A stretch of 64,000 bases of DNA from Mesorhizobium sp. YC-39 (GCF_025753795.1 NZ_JAOWPS010000004.1:310001-374000), one strand, 5' to 3'. Positions 1-8,560 are shown, numbered from the stretch's first letter. Numbers and translations: made by a program. The notes: a model not told the origin generated them from the letters alone.

Positions 1-2
1 TC

Positions 3-50
3 GCTCTCTCCGGTGGCGGAGTGGTCAGGCCGGCGCCCGAGGACGTCTGA
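3..50 (+). CDS. possible 3' end of an upstream gene (partial)
   Basis: One frame is open from the window edge to a TGA at 48-50 and would end a protein with ...VVRPAPEDV. It lies about 90 bases upstream of the oxygenase start on the same strand. The visible 15 codons are too few to recognise a family. Confidence 0.25.
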   Translation, partial: ALSGGGVVRPAPEDV

Positions 51-140
51 ACAGTCTTGTTGCCTTCGCAGGTAACGGGTGGTTCGCACGCGGCATTTCA
101 CCCATCTTTGATGGAAGAAGAGGCCATTGGAGGCAAAGCC

Positions 141-884
141 ATGACTATCCATTCGATCGGTTCGAAAGCAGCGGTTCAATCGGCGCAAGCGCGGGTCGCC
201 GGACATGATTGGGAAATGCTGGCCGGCGAACTGAGCGGCTATGGTTGCGCGGTGATGGAAAAGCTGCTGACACCGCAGGAGTGCCGGGAGATCGCTGGCC
301 TTTACCCGCAGGAGGGGCATTTCCGCAGCCATGTCCACATGGCGCGGCATGGCTTTGGCAAGGGCGAGTATCGCTATTTCCGCTATCCCCTGCCCGATCT
401 GATCGGCGGCCTGCGCAGCGCGCTCTATCCGCGCCTTGCCGCCGTCGCCAATGACTGGAACGAGCGTATGGGCATCGCCCAGCGCTACCCGGCCGAACAC
501 GCGGCGTTCCTCAAACAATGCCACGAGCAGGGCCAGACGCGGCCGACGCCGCTGCTGCTGCAATACGTTCCCGGCGACTTCAACTGCCTGCACCAGGATC
601 TCTATGGCGATCTCGCCTTTCCGCTGCAGGTGGCGATCCTGCTTTCGGAGCCGGGAAAGGATTTCACCGGCGGCGAGTTCGTGCTGACCGAACAGCGGCC
701 GCGCATGCAGAGCCGCGCCGAGGTGGTGCCGCTCAGGCAAGGCGATGCCGTCGCCTTCGCGGTCCACAACCGCCCGGTGCAAGGCAGCAAGGGCAACTAT
801 CGGGTCAATCTCAGGCACGGCGTCAGCCGGCTTCGCTCCGGCATGCGCCACACCGTAGGCATCATCTTCCACGACGCGAAGTAG
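141..884 (+). CDS. 2OG-Fe(II) oxygenase, Oxygenase-NA (COG3826) family
   Basis: This 247-residue protein looks like a member of the 2-oxoglutarate/Fe(II) oxygenase family annotated as acting on damaged nucleic acid (PF09859). The iron-binding HxD is visible in CLHQDLYGD, about residues 150-158, and the distal His and the Arg that holds 2-oxoglutarate probably lie in RVNLRHGVSRLRSG near the C terminus. The open frame reaches back to a TTG at 57, but the ATG at 141 has GGAGG seven bases upstream and gives the usual length of about 240 residues. It probably acts in the cytoplasm in alkylation repair; the substrate is inferred from the family name only. Confidence 0.8.
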   Translation: MTIHSIGSKAAVQSAQARVAGHDWEMLAGELSGYGCAVMEKLLTPQECREIAGLYPQEGHFRSHVHMARHGFGKGEYRYFRYPLPDLIGGLRSALYPRLAAVANDWNERMGIAQRYPAEHAAFLKQCHEQGQTRPTPLLLQYVPGDFNCLHQDLYGDLAFPLQVAILLSEPGKDFTGGEFVLTEQRPRMQSRAEVVPLRQGDAVAFAVHNRPVQGSKGNYRVNLRHGVSRLRSGMRHTVGIIFHDAK

Positions 885-912
885 GGCCTGCTGTCGAATC
901 TCTATGGCCTGC

Positions 913-1692
913 CTAGGCCTGAAGCAGCGCCCGTTCTTCTGCGGTGAGATGGCGTGCCTTGCCTTTGGCAAGGTCGCCGAGCTGCAATGAGCCGATCGCC
1001 ACCCGCACCAGGCGCAGCACCTCGATATCACAAGCGTCCAGCATGCGGCGAATATGGCGGTTGCGGCCCTCGTCGAGGGTGATTTCCAGCCAGGCGGTGC
1101 TGGTGCCGCTGCGCAGGACATCGATCGACCGCGCCGTCAACAGCTCGCCTTCGACCGTTATGCCGGTGCGAAGCCGCGTCAGCAGCGCCTCGTCGGGCAG
1201 GGCGGCGACCTGCACGTGATAGACCTTGGCGACGTGCGAGGCAGGGTCGAGCAGGCGCTGGGCAAAGCGTGTGTCGTTGGTCATCAGCAGCAGGCCTTCG
1301 CTGGCCTTGTCGAGGCGGCCGACCGGCGAGACGAAAGGCAGGTCGAGCCCGACGAGACAGTCGTAGACCGTGCCGCGATCCTGCGGGTCGTCGCGGGTGG
1401 TGACCAGGCCGCGCGGCTTGTTGAGCATCAGATAGACCTTGCGCTCGGCGACGACGCGCTTGTCGTCGACCTCGATGCGGTCGCGGCCGGGATCGACGCG
1501 CATCGAGCCGTTGCGCACGACCTTGCCCGCGACGCGGACGCGCCCTTCGGCGACCAGAATCTCCGCCTGTTTGCGCGAGCACAGGCCAAGCTTCGACAAT
1601 GCGCGGCAAAGGCTCACTCCCGGAGGCTTTGCTCCGGGTAGCCTGGTTTCGGGGGCAGGGCGTTGCCGACTGGTGTTCGCTCGCGGCGTCAT
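913..1692 (-). CDS. RsuA/RluB-family rRNA pseudouridine synthase
   Basis: An N-terminal S4 RNA-binding domain (about residues 25-75, LCRALSKLGLCSRKQAE) is followed by a pseudouridine synthase domain with the family motif GRLDKASEGLLL, whose Asp is the catalytic nucleophile. It isomerises a uridine in rRNA; 23S rRNA (RluB/RluE-like) is more likely than 16S, but the site cannot be read from sequence. Length is 259 residues from the ATG at 1692; a TTG at 1716 would add eight residues, and neither start has a strong SD. It begins about 27 bases after the GntR stop on the same strand, so the two may be cotranscribed. Confidence 0.82.
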   Translation of the reverse strand: MTPRANTSRQRPAPETRLPGAKPPGVSLCRALSKLGLCSRKQAEILVAEGRVRVAGKVVRNGSMRVDPGRDRIEVDDKRVVAERKVYLMLNKPRGLVTTRDDPQDRGTVYDCLVGLDLPFVSPVGRLDKASEGLLLMTNDTRFAQRLLDPASHVAKVYHVQVAALPDEALLTRLRTGITVEGELLTARSIDVLRSGTSTAWLEITLDEGRNRHIRRMLDACDIEVLRLVRVAIGSLQLGDLAKGKARHLTAEERALLQA

Positions 1693-1719
1693 GGGTTTGC
1701 GGGATCGTTCCGGCAAAGA

Positions 1720-2406
1720 TCAGGGCTTTCTCGCCGACCCGGCCTGGGCGAGCGTTTCCATGCCTTCGCCGAGATGCTTGCGCAAGACGCGGACGGCCGC
1801 CGCGGCATCACGGTGGCGGCAAGTCGTCAACAGGTCGCGGTGTTCCTCCTGCGATTGGCTGCGATAGTTGAGGTTCGACAGGAGAATGCGGACGTAGCGG
1901 TCGGCCGCATTGTGGTGGGCTTCGATCAGGCCGAGCAGCCGGGCATTGCCGCAGGCACTGTAGAGAGCCAGATGGAAGATGCGGTTCAGCGTGCCCCAGC
2001 GGCCGACATTCGGCTCGGCGTCGATCTGGTTGAGCACATGGCCAGCCTCGTCGAGTTTCTCCTGGGTGAGGTTCGGGACAGAGAGCCGGAGCGCTTCGCT
2101 TTCCAGCAATTCGCGGACGGCGAAGATCTCCCTGATTTCGGTCGCGTCCATCCTGGCGACATGCGCGCCTTTGGTCGGGTGGATCGAAACGATGCCTTCG
2201 GCTTCGAGCTGCCGAAGCGCGTCGCGGACAGGCATGCGGCTGAAGCCGAAACGCTCGGCAAGGTCGTCCTGGCGCAGTGGCGTGCCCGCCGCCAGGCTGC
2301 CATCGGCGATCGATTCGCGCAGCACATTCGCCACCTGTTCCGCCACCGTCAGCGGTTTCTGCACCAAGCCTTCGCCGAGACCACGCAATCGATGCCTCCA
2401 TATCAT
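1720..2406 (-). CDS. GntR-family regulator, FCD (FadR) subfamily
   Basis: The 228-residue protein has an N-terminal winged helix (about residues 15-80, with GTPLRQDDLAERFGFSR and MPVRDALRQLEAEGIV) and a C-terminal all-helical FCD ligand domain with conserved Arg/His positions (REIFAVRELLE, FHLALYSACGN, EEHRDLL). Such repressors usually bind a small carboxylate. The ATG at 2406 has no good SD, while a TTG at 2388 sits six bases after TGGAGG and may be the real start, shortening the protein by six residues. It is divergent from the FAD oxidoreductase, and the palindromes at 2467-2505 in between are its likely operators. Confidence 0.85.
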   Translation of the reverse strand: MIWRHRLRGLGEGLVQKPLTVAEQVANVLRESIADGSLAAGTPLRQDDLAERFGFSRMPVRDALRQLEAEGIVSIHPTKGAHVARMDATEIREIFAVRELLESEALRLSVPNLTQEKLDEAGHVLNQIDAEPNVGRWGTLNRIFHLALYSACGNARLLGLIEAHHNAADRYVRILLSNLNYRSQSQEEHRDLLTTCRHRDAAAAVRVLRKHLGEGMETLAQAGSARKP

Positions 2407-2466
2407 GTCAACCTGTGTCACGCGGTCTTGCCTAGCAGAAAGCCGCTTGTGCGGATATGTGGATTC

Positions 2467-2484
2467 TCGTATACGAGTATACGA
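2467..2484. promoter_or_regulatory. palindromic operator, probably for the GntR regulator
   Basis: TCGTATAC and GTATACGA form perfect 8-bp arms around a 2-bp centre. GTATAC-centred palindromes are typical FCD-type GntR sites. It lies 61 bp from the regulator start and 33 bp from the oxidoreductase start. Confidence 0.7.
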
Positions 2485-2490
2485 TAGCCT

Positions 2491-2505
2491 TGCATGTTGC
2501 ATGCA
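2491..2505. promoter_or_regulatory. second inverted repeat upstream of the oxidoreductase
   Basis: TGCATG-TTG-CATGCA has 6-bp arms and lies 12 bp before the oxidoreductase ATG and 6 bp after the GTATAC palindrome. It could be a second operator or a short hairpin in the leader. Confidence 0.4.
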
Positions 2506-2517
2506 CGAGGGAACGCC

Positions 2518-3750
2518 ATGGCGCTTACATCGGGTGGCAAAAAATTGGGCTCCAGACCGGTCGATGCGATCGTTATCGGCGGCGGCATCGCGGGCTGCAC
2601 GCTGGCTTATGAACTGGCTTCGAGGGGCATCAAAACAGTCATTCTCGAACAGACGATGATCGCCGCCGAATCGTCGGGGCGCAACACCGGCACCTTGCTT
2701 AGCGGCCCGCAAAGCGAAGTCGTCGAAATGCTCGATGCCTGCGCGGCGATCTACGCGGAGTTGGCCGAGGGGCCGGTGCCTTTCGAATTCGGCAGGATCG
2801 GCCATCTTCTGATCTCGGAGGACGAGGCCAGTTTCGCGGCGGCCGGCGCTGTCGCCGATCGCTACCGGGCCGCCAGCATTACCATGGAAAAGATCACCGG
2901 CGCGGAGCTCGCGCGCGACCATCCGCGCATCGGCTTCAAGGTGGCCGGCGGCTACCGTGTCGGCCGCGCCTGGACGCTGGAGCCGATGGGCGCGACGCAT
3001 GCCTTCGCGCACGCCGCCCGCGAGGCGGGTGCAACGATCCGGACCGGGCTTCGCGTCGCCCAGATCTTCTCGAAGGGCGGCAAGGTGCAGGGTGTGCTGA
3101 CGGATCAGGGGATCATATCAGCCGATCTCGTCTTCATCGCCAACGGGCTGTGGATGAGCGACCTGCTCAGGCGAACCGTCGGCGACGGGCCGCTGCCAGG
3201 CCTGCCATTCACCGCCGGCCGCGGCTGGCTGATCCAGCTCGGCAAGCTCGACTTCGAGCTGCCATGGATCATCGAGGAGCTGACCTGGCCGGATCAGGAG
3301 GAGCTGGGACGGCGGATGAGCCTCGAAGGCCTTGCCGATGTCGCCGCACAGCGCGACGACCAGCCGGCCGTGGAGGCCATCTGCCTCAATCCGATGCGCG
3401 GCGGCGATGCGCGGCTCGGCGCTTCGGTGCAGCCGGCCTTCCGCGATCTCGTCCGCAACACGGAGATGGCGAGCCGGATCGCCGGCCGCACGCTACGCAT
3501 GCTGCCCGGGCTCGGTTCGCCGCGGGTCGGCAACGTCTATCCCGGCAACCGGCCGATGCTTTCGGACGGTCTTCCGGTCGCTGGCAGGACCGCCGTCGAG
3601 GGTCTGTTCGTACATGGCGGCATGGGCTCGATCGGCATGCACGCGGCACCGGCCACGGCGCGCTGGCTGGTGGAAGCCGTGCTTTCCGGCGACGGCAACC
3701 CGGCGCAGCAATGGCTGCGCCCGGACCGTTTTCCTGGCTGGGGGAAATGA
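2518..3750 (+). CDS. FAD-dependent oxidoreductase, DAO family
   Basis: The N terminus carries the Rossmann FAD-binding motif IVIGGGIAGCTLAYELASRG followed by an acidic strand end (TVILEQ). The C terminus has the second FAD-contacting segment VHGGMGSIGMH typical of D-amino-acid/glycine oxidase-type enzymes. It probably oxidises an amine or hydroxy acid in the cytoplasm; the substrate is unknown. The ATG at 2518 is preceded by GAGGGA at good spacing, whereas the ATG at 2494 lies inside an inverted repeat and has no SD. The protein is 410 residues. It is divergent from a GntR repressor that probably controls it, and a LysR fragment lies downstream. Confidence 0.8.
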   Translation: MALTSGGKKLGSRPVDAIVIGGGIAGCTLAYELASRGIKTVILEQTMIAAESSGRNTGTLLSGPQSEVVEMLDACAAIYAELAEGPVPFEFGRIGHLLISEDEASFAAAGAVADRYRAASITMEKITGAELARDHPRIGFKVAGGYRVGRAWTLEPMGATHAFAHAAREAGATIRTGLRVAQIFSKGGKVQGVLTDQGIISADLVFIANGLWMSDLLRRTVGDGPLPGLPFTAGRGWLIQLGKLDFELPWIIEELTWPDQEELGRRMSLEGLADVAAQRDDQPAVEAICLNPMRGGDARLGASVQPAFRDLVRNTEMASRIAGRTLRMLPGLGSPRVGNVYPGNRPMLSDGLPVAGRTAVEGLFVHGGMGSIGMHAAPATARWLVEAVLSGDGNPAQQWLRPDRFPGWGK

Positions 3751-3777
3751 GCGGCGGCTCGCCTCTCAAACAGATTC

Positions 3778-4017
3778 ATGTCTGGCCCGCATCCCTTTGA
3801 GAAGAAACAGGATTTCGACGTCTGCCGGCGTATGGTTCCAGCCTTCTGGGCCGAAGCGCTGCTGCGGCCGCTGATCGAGGCGGGCAGGCTGGTGCCGCTG
3901 CTGGAAGACTGGTGCGGCAGCTTCCCGGGCTGGCATCTCTGCTACCCCAGAAAGCGCCACATGCCGGCCAGCCTGCGCGCCTTCGTCGATTTCCTGCGGC
4001 GGGCGAGGGAGGACTGA
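3778..4017 (+). pseudogene. C-terminal remnant of a LysR-type regulator
   Basis: The open stretch encodes 79 residues. Its last third (LVPLLEDWCGSFPG, then LCYPRKRHMPASLRAFVDFL) matches the closing strand and helix of a LysR effector-binding domain. No DNA-binding domain or effector core precedes it; the oxidoreductase ends 27 bases upstream and no SD precedes the ATG. I read it as the surviving 3' end of a deleted LysR gene. An intact, different LysR gene follows directly. Confidence 0.6.
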
Positions 4018-4103
4018 GCATCAGCCTCAGCGAGCAGGCCTTGACGCGACCGGTGGTGTTCCGTCTTGATGCACCGCAAGCGCTACACCAGCCGGGAGAT
4101 CGC

Positions 4104-5009
4104 TTGATACACTCTCGTTTGCTTCGCTATCTCGATGAGGTGGCCCGCTGCGGCTCGATCCGCAAGGCGGCGGTGACGCTCAATGTCGCGGCGTCGGCGA
4201 TCAACCGGCAGATCATCGCGCTGGAGCAGCAACTGGGGACGCCGCTTTTCGAACGTCTGCCCGGCCAGATGCGGCCGACCGCGGCCGGCGAGGTGCTGAT
4301 TACCCACGCCAGGGAGACGCTGAAGCATCACCGGAAAGCGATCGAACGGATCGAGACGCTGAAGGATGGCCGTTTCGCCAGCGCCTCGATCGCCACCGTG
4401 GGCGGGCTCTCCAACGATATGCTGTCCTATGCACTGGCCGAATATCGCCGCGAACGGCCCTTCACGCGGTTTTCCGTCTGCGTGCTGGCGGCCGACGACA
4501 TAGCGGTGCAGGTCGCCGCCGGCGAGATCGATCTGGGTTTTGCCTTCGATCTTCCCGAAACACCCAATCTGACAGTGGCGGCCTCGATGCTGAGCCCTTG
4601 CGGCGCCGTCGTCCTGCCCGACCATGAGCTTGCCTCGAAGGCCGTGTTGCGCCTCGGCGACCTCCGGCGGTTTCCGCTGATCATGCCGCCGCCGGGCGTG
4701 ATGCTGCGCGACCATTTCGACCACGCCTGCGCCACCGCCGGGCTGTCGCTGGAGCCGGTGCTGGAATCCAACAGTTTCGAGCTGCTCAAGCATTTCGCGC
4801 TGCTCGACCAGGGGGTCGCCATCCTCAACCGGATCGATGTGCTGCACAGCCATCTGTCGGGAGCGGTCTCCTTCATCCCGATCGCCGAGCTTTCCCGCTT
4901 CACCCAGCGGCTCAGCGTCGTTCACCGCGCCCGCGGCCGGCTGGCGCCGCTGCCCAGCCATCTGCTCGAACGGTTGAGCAGCCTGATCGCCAGCCAGAGC
5001 AATTCGTGA
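4104..5009 (+). CDS. LysR-family transcriptional regulator
   Basis: The 301-residue protein opens with the LysR winged helix (LLRYLDEVARCGSIRKAAVT, then ASAINRQIIALEQQLGTPLF) and continues with a two-lobed effector domain. The frame is open from 3912, but TTG 4104 has GGGAGA five bases upstream and starts the protein where LysR proteins normally begin. The effector domain has VLPDHELASK and LDQGVAIL segments typical of the family. It precedes the ECF transporter genes on the same strand and could control them; the 141-base gap holds a structured leader. Confidence 0.8.
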   Translation: MIHSRLLRYLDEVARCGSIRKAAVTLNVAASAINRQIIALEQQLGTPLFERLPGQMRPTAAGEVLITHARETLKHHRKAIERIETLKDGRFASASIATVGGLSNDMLSYALAEYRRERPFTRFSVCVLAADDIAVQVAAGEIDLGFAFDLPETPNLTVAASMLSPCGAVVLPDHELASKAVLRLGDLRRFPLIMPPPGVMLRDHFDHACATAGLSLEPVLESNSFELLKHFALLDQGVAILNRIDVLHSHLSGAVSFIPIAELSRFTQRLSVVHRARGRLAPLPSHLLERLSSLIASQSNS

Positions 5010-5053
5010 ACGCAAGGCCAACGCATGAGCCCGTTGCCTTTTTGGCATCGGGG

Positions 5054-5145
5054 TGCGCGTTCTTTGATGCTTTGAGGCATGCGCATTTTCGGTCACATTC
5101 CCCTTGGGAACTTAGCCAGCGAAAACGCTGCTCAAACAAGGGGAA
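5054..5145 (+). promoter_or_regulatory. structured leader RNA able to sequester the SD of the ECF operon
   Basis: Three elements are visible. First, a hairpin at 5054-5085 (TGCGC/GCGCA with inner ATGC/GCAT). Second, TTCCCCTTG at 5098-5106, perfectly complementary to CAAGGGGAA at 5137-5145, which contains the SD of the S-component gene, with a CAGCG-AAAA-CGCTG hairpin enclosed. Third, an alternative hairpin TTCCC-CTT-GGGAA at 5098-5110 that uses the same bases and would free the SD. This is the architecture of a translational riboswitch or protein-binding leader. It matches no riboswitch consensus I recognise. Confidence 0.55.
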
Positions 5146-5150
5146 CAACA

Positions 5151-5927
5151 ATGACAGCCGATGCTCCGCAACCTCGCAGTCTGGTAACGACAGGGGGCGT
5201 CTCGATCGGAGGCGCGCCCGTATCCTACACCGCCATTCTGGCGGCACTTGTCGCCGTGCTTGCCTTCATCCCGGCCTCGATCGTGGTTGGCGGCATGGGG
5301 GGAGGGTGGCCGCTGCACGACGTTATCCATCCGCTGCTCGGCCTGCTGCTTGGCCCGATTGCCGGGCCGATTGCTTCGGTCGTCGGCATCGTTATCGGCA
5401 ATGTCATCGCGCCCTATACCAATCTTGGACCCTGGAGCCCGCTGATGGGCGCCATGAGCGCCTTTGCCGTCGGCATGGTCATGTATCCAAAGCGCTCGCT
5501 CTGGTATGTGCCCTGGATCATCACGCTGGCGGCGAATTTGATCTACCTCTACCAGTCGCTGTCCTTCGGCATCGGCTTCTGGCTGTGGCTGAGCAATGTC
5601 TTCACGGTCGATGTGGCGCTGATCCTCATTGCCATTCCGCAGATCAGGAACTGGGCGATCGACCAGATCCGTAATGGCGCGGCAAGCCTGTCGCTCTATG
5701 GCGCCTATTTCGTCGTGTTCTTCTTCGGCTCGACGGCGGGCATCCAGCTCAACTGGGTGCCGTCCTTCGCCACCAATCCGTGGCCGGCCGAAGTATGGCC
5801 GCCGCTGGTCTTCATCATCTTCGCCGAGCGCGTCGTCTTCACCGCCGTCGGTGCTCTGGTCGCCTTCGCGCTCATCGCCGCCATCCGCCGGTCTCCCATC
5901 GCAAAGGCGAAGCTGGCGGGTTACTGA
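5151..5927 (+). CDS. ECF transporter S component (substrate-binding membrane protein)
   Basis: This 258-residue, strongly hydrophobic protein has about six membrane segments and Gly-rich loops (VVGGMGGGWPLHDVIHPLLG). It starts an operon with a double ATPase and an EcfT-type protein, the standard energy-coupling-factor importer. The S component binds the vitamin or other micronutrient. I cannot match it to a named vitamin family; the layout of one S protein, a fused two-ATPase protein and a T protein resembles YkoEDC (hydroxymethylpyrimidine), but that is a guess. AGGGGAAC precedes the ATG and is pairable with the leader. The stop overlaps the next start (TGATG). Confidence 0.7.
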   Translation: MTADAPQPRSLVTTGGVSIGGAPVSYTAILAALVAVLAFIPASIVVGGMGGGWPLHDVIHPLLGLLLGPIAGPIASVVGIVIGNVIAPYTNLGPWSPLMGAMSAFAVGMVMYPKRSLWYVPWIITLAANLIYLYQSLSFGIGFWLWLSNVFTVDVALILIAIPQIRNWAIDQIRNGAASLSLYGAYFVVFFFGSTAGIQLNWVPSFATNPWPAEVWPPLVFIIFAERVVFTAVGALVAFALIAAIRRSPIAKAKLAGY

Positions 5928-7732
5928 TGCGGCAGGCCAATACGGTGCCGGGTGAGGATGGGCATCCGCCCATCCTCCGGGATGAAGCACCGCTCATCCG
6001 CTTCGACAATGTCAGCTACCGCTATCCCGGCGCCGATCGCCCGGCGCTGGACAAGGTCAGTCTGACAATCGGCCGCGGCGAGATCGTCGGCGTGATCGGC
6101 CCGACCGGCGCCGGCAAGACGACATTCTGCCTGGCGCTGAACGGCATCGTGCCGCAATTCTTCGGCGGCGAATTCTTTGGTAGCGTCCATATTGCTGGCC
6201 TCGACGCCATCGAGACGCCGACCAGCCGGCTGGCGCAATTCGTCGGCATGGTGTTCGAGGATCCCGAAACGCAGATCACCGCGACCACGGTGGAGGGCGA
6301 GGTGGCCTTCGCGCTGGAGAACCTCAAAGTGCCGACGCCGGAAATCGCGAGGCGCGTCAGCGAGGCGCTGAAAGCGGTCGGCCTCGCCGGACAGGAAACC
6401 AGGCACCCGGCCAATTTGTCGGGCGGCCAGAAGCAGCGGCTGTCGATTGCCGCGGCGCTGGCGCTGTCCTCCGACATCATCGTGCTCGACGAACCGACCT
6501 CGCAGCTCGATCCCGTCGCGTCGGCGGAAGTCTTTGCCATCCTGCTGAAATTGAACCGCGAGAACGGCCTGACCGTCGTCATAGCCAGCCACGCCAGCGA
6601 GGAGCTCGCCGAAATCGCCAACCGCGTCCTGCTCATCTCCGACGGCAAGGTGGCGGCCGAGGGGCCGCCCGAGACGGTGTTTGCCGCGACTGAGATGCTG
6701 GCTGAGCATCGCGTGCGGCCGCCCGACATCGTGCGTAGCTTCGAAGTGCTCGTCCGTGACGCGCCAGGCTCCAACGCGTCGGGCCGCAAACCGACTGCTA
6801 CGTTGCCGGTGACGCTCGCCGCCGCCGAAGCGGCCATCAAGGCAAAGCCATTGACCATCTCTCTGTCCGCTGCCGCCCCGGTGGACGCGCAGCGCGATGT
6901 CGCCAAGGCCGATGTCGCGCTGGCGGTCGAGGGGCTGACCCACATCTATCCCGACGGCACGCAGGCGCTGCGCGGCGTCGATTTGACGGTCGCCAACGGC
7001 GAATTCCTTGGCATTGTCGGCCGCAACGGCAGCGGCAAATCCACACTGGTGCGGCATTTCCTGCATCTGCTTTCGCCGACCTCGGGTACAGTGCGCGTTG
7101 CCGGCGAAGATGTCTCGACGCTCAAGGTCAGCGAACTCGCGCAGCGCATCGGCTATGTCTCGCAGAACGCGCATGCCCAGGTCTTCTGCGACACGGTCGC
7201 CAAGGAAGTCGGCTTCGCGCTGTCGATGATGAAGCGGCCGAAAGCCGATATCGATGCAGCCGTCCGCCGCTCGCTCGCGGCGATGGATCTTGCCGGGGCC
7301 GCCGACCAGCATCCGATGTCGCTCAGCCGCGGCGACCGGCTGCGCGTCGTCATCGCCGCCGTGCTGGCGCTCGAACCGCAAATCCTGATCTTCGACGAAC
7401 CGACAACCGGCCAGGACTGGCGCGGATCGCTGGCCATACTCGACATGCTGCAGGCGCTGAACCGGATGGGCAAGACGGTGGTGCTCATCACCCATCATCT
7501 CTACCTGCTGCCGGGCTACGTCGACCGCCTTGTCGTCATGGATGGCGGCAGGATCGTCGGCGACGGCGCGCTGCGGGACGTTTTCTACGACAATTCAGCG
7601 ATGGCCGTTGCCGGCCTCGTGCCGCCGCAGACGGTGCGCTTTGCCGGGCATGTGCCGGCCCTTGGCGTCGCCCGCCCGCTTGGGCCGGACGATCTGGCGG
7701 CGATGCTTGGCGCCCGGCTGGAGGTCGCCTAG
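5927..7732 (+). CDS. ECF transporter ATPase with two fused ABC domains
   Basis: This 601-residue cytoplasmic protein contains two ABC ATPase domains. The first has Walker A GPTGAGKTT, signature LSGGQ and Walker B IIVLDEPTSQLD. The second, after a linker of about 80 residues, has Walker A GRNGSGKST and Walker B ILIFDEPTTGQD, but its signature is LSRGD instead of LSGGQ. This asymmetry is common in YkoD-like fused ECF ATPases. It powers uptake by the S and T components encoded on either side. Its ATG shares one base with the S-component stop, and its stop directly abuts the T-component start, so the genes are translationally coupled. Confidence 0.88.
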   Translation: MRQANTVPGEDGHPPILRDEAPLIRFDNVSYRYPGADRPALDKVSLTIGRGEIVGVIGPTGAGKTTFCLALNGIVPQFFGGEFFGSVHIAGLDAIETPTSRLAQFVGMVFEDPETQITATTVEGEVAFALENLKVPTPEIARRVSEALKAVGLAGQETRHPANLSGGQKQRLSIAAALALSSDIIVLDEPTSQLDPVASAEVFAILLKLNRENGLTVVIASHASEELAEIANRVLLISDGKVAAEGPPETVFAATEMLAEHRVRPPDIVRSFEVLVRDAPGSNASGRKPTATLPVTLAAAEAAIKAKPLTISLSAAAPVDAQRDVAKADVALAVEGLTHIYPDGTQALRGVDLTVANGEFLGIVGRNGSGKSTLVRHFLHLLSPTSGTVRVAGEDVSTLKVSELAQRIGYVSQNAHAQVFCDTVAKEVGFALSMMKRPKADIDAAVRRSLAAMDLAGAADQHPMSLSRGDRLRVVIAAVLALEPQILIFDEPTTGQDWRGSLAILDMLQALNRMGKTVVLITHHLYLLPGYVDRLVVMDGGRIVGDGALRDVFYDNSAMAVAGLVPPQTVRFAGHVPALGVARPLGPDDLAAMLGARLEVA

Positions 7733-8560
7733 ATGGTCAGCTACGCCATCCAGCTGCTGCCGGCCGAGACCATTTTCGCCCGGGCCGACATGCGGGTGAA
7801 GTTCGCGCTGCTTCTCTTGGCAAGCTCGCTGATCTTCGTCTGGAACAGCATCGTGCTGCAGGCGGCGTTCCTCGCCGTCATCGTCGGGCTGATGTTTTCC
7901 GCCGGTGTCACCACCGTCACCATTCGCAAGCTCACTCTGATCGTGTTGCCGGCGCTGGTGCTGATCATCGCGATCCAGGGCCTGTGGAGCCCATTCGGCA
8001 AGACGCCGGTCTTCACCGTGCCGCCCGGCGTGCCGCTCTTCGGCTCGCTGAACATCTTCTATGTCGAAGGCCTGCTGTTCGGTCTGGTGGTGTGCTGCCG
8101 CGTGCTGATCCCGATGCTGGCGTTTCAGCTGGTGTTCATGACCAGCCAGCCCAACGACATCGTGCTCGGGCTGGTGCGGATCGGCGTGCCCTACCGCATC
8201 GCCTTCCTGTTTTCGACGACGTTCCGTTTCGTGCCGCTGCTGTTCCAGGAATTGGAAGGGATCAAGGAGGCGCAGCGCCTGCGTGGCATCGACATCGACG
8301 GCATCGGCATGCTGCGCAAGCTGATCGCGCTCGGCCGCATGCTGGTGCCGCTGATCATGATCTCGCTGACCAAGGCGCAGCTCATGGAAATCGCGCTGCA
8401 GGCGAAGGCGTTCAGCGGCTCGGCCGACCGCACCAGCCTGCACCCGTCGCGCGAAAAACTGTCGGCCGGTGAAATCCTGGCGATCGGCGCCTGCTTCGCC
8501 GTGTTTGCCGCAGCGCTGGCCGGCCGGCTGTTGTTCGGATTTGGAGGTTCGGTGCTGTGA
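7733..8560 (+). CDS. ECF transporter T component (EcfT/CbiQ family)
   Basis: The 275-residue membrane protein has four to five hydrophobic segments and the cytoplasmic coupling helices expected of EcfT, including the Ala-Arg-Gly-type motif in EAQRLRG and a second one in ALQAKAFSG. It links ATP hydrolysis in the fused ATPase to toppling of the S component in the inner membrane. The ATG follows the ATPase stop without a gap, and its own end overlaps the next start (GTGA), so the operon continues downstream. Confidence 0.85.
   Translation: MVSYAIQLLPAETIFARADMRVKFALLLLASSLIFVWNSIVLQAAFLAVIVGLMFSAGVTTVTIRKLTLIVLPALVLIIAIQGLWSPFGKTPVFTVPPGVPLFGSLNIFYVEGLLFGLVVCCRVLIPMLAFQLVFMTSQPNDIVLGLVRIGVPYRIAFLFSTTFRFVPLLFQELEGIKEAQRLRGIDIDGIGMLRKLIALGRMLVPLIMISLTKAQLMEIALQAKAFSGSADRTSLHPSREKLSAGEILAIGACFAVFAAALAGRLLFGFGGSVL

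Noticed and set aside
1054..1867. Long plus-strand frames opposite the pseudouridine synthase and GntR genes
   Set aside because: They are GC-skew shadows of the minus-strand genes, with no SD and no family-like sequence.
4083..5096. 337-codon minus-strand frame opposite the LysR gene
   Set aside because: Composition (Gln, Arg, His-rich) is typical of an antisense shadow of a high-GC gene, and the plus strand has clear LysR domains.
5921..7498. 525-codon minus-strand frame opposite the ECF ATPase
   Set aside because: The plus strand carries two complete ABC domains; the minus frame has no motif or SD.
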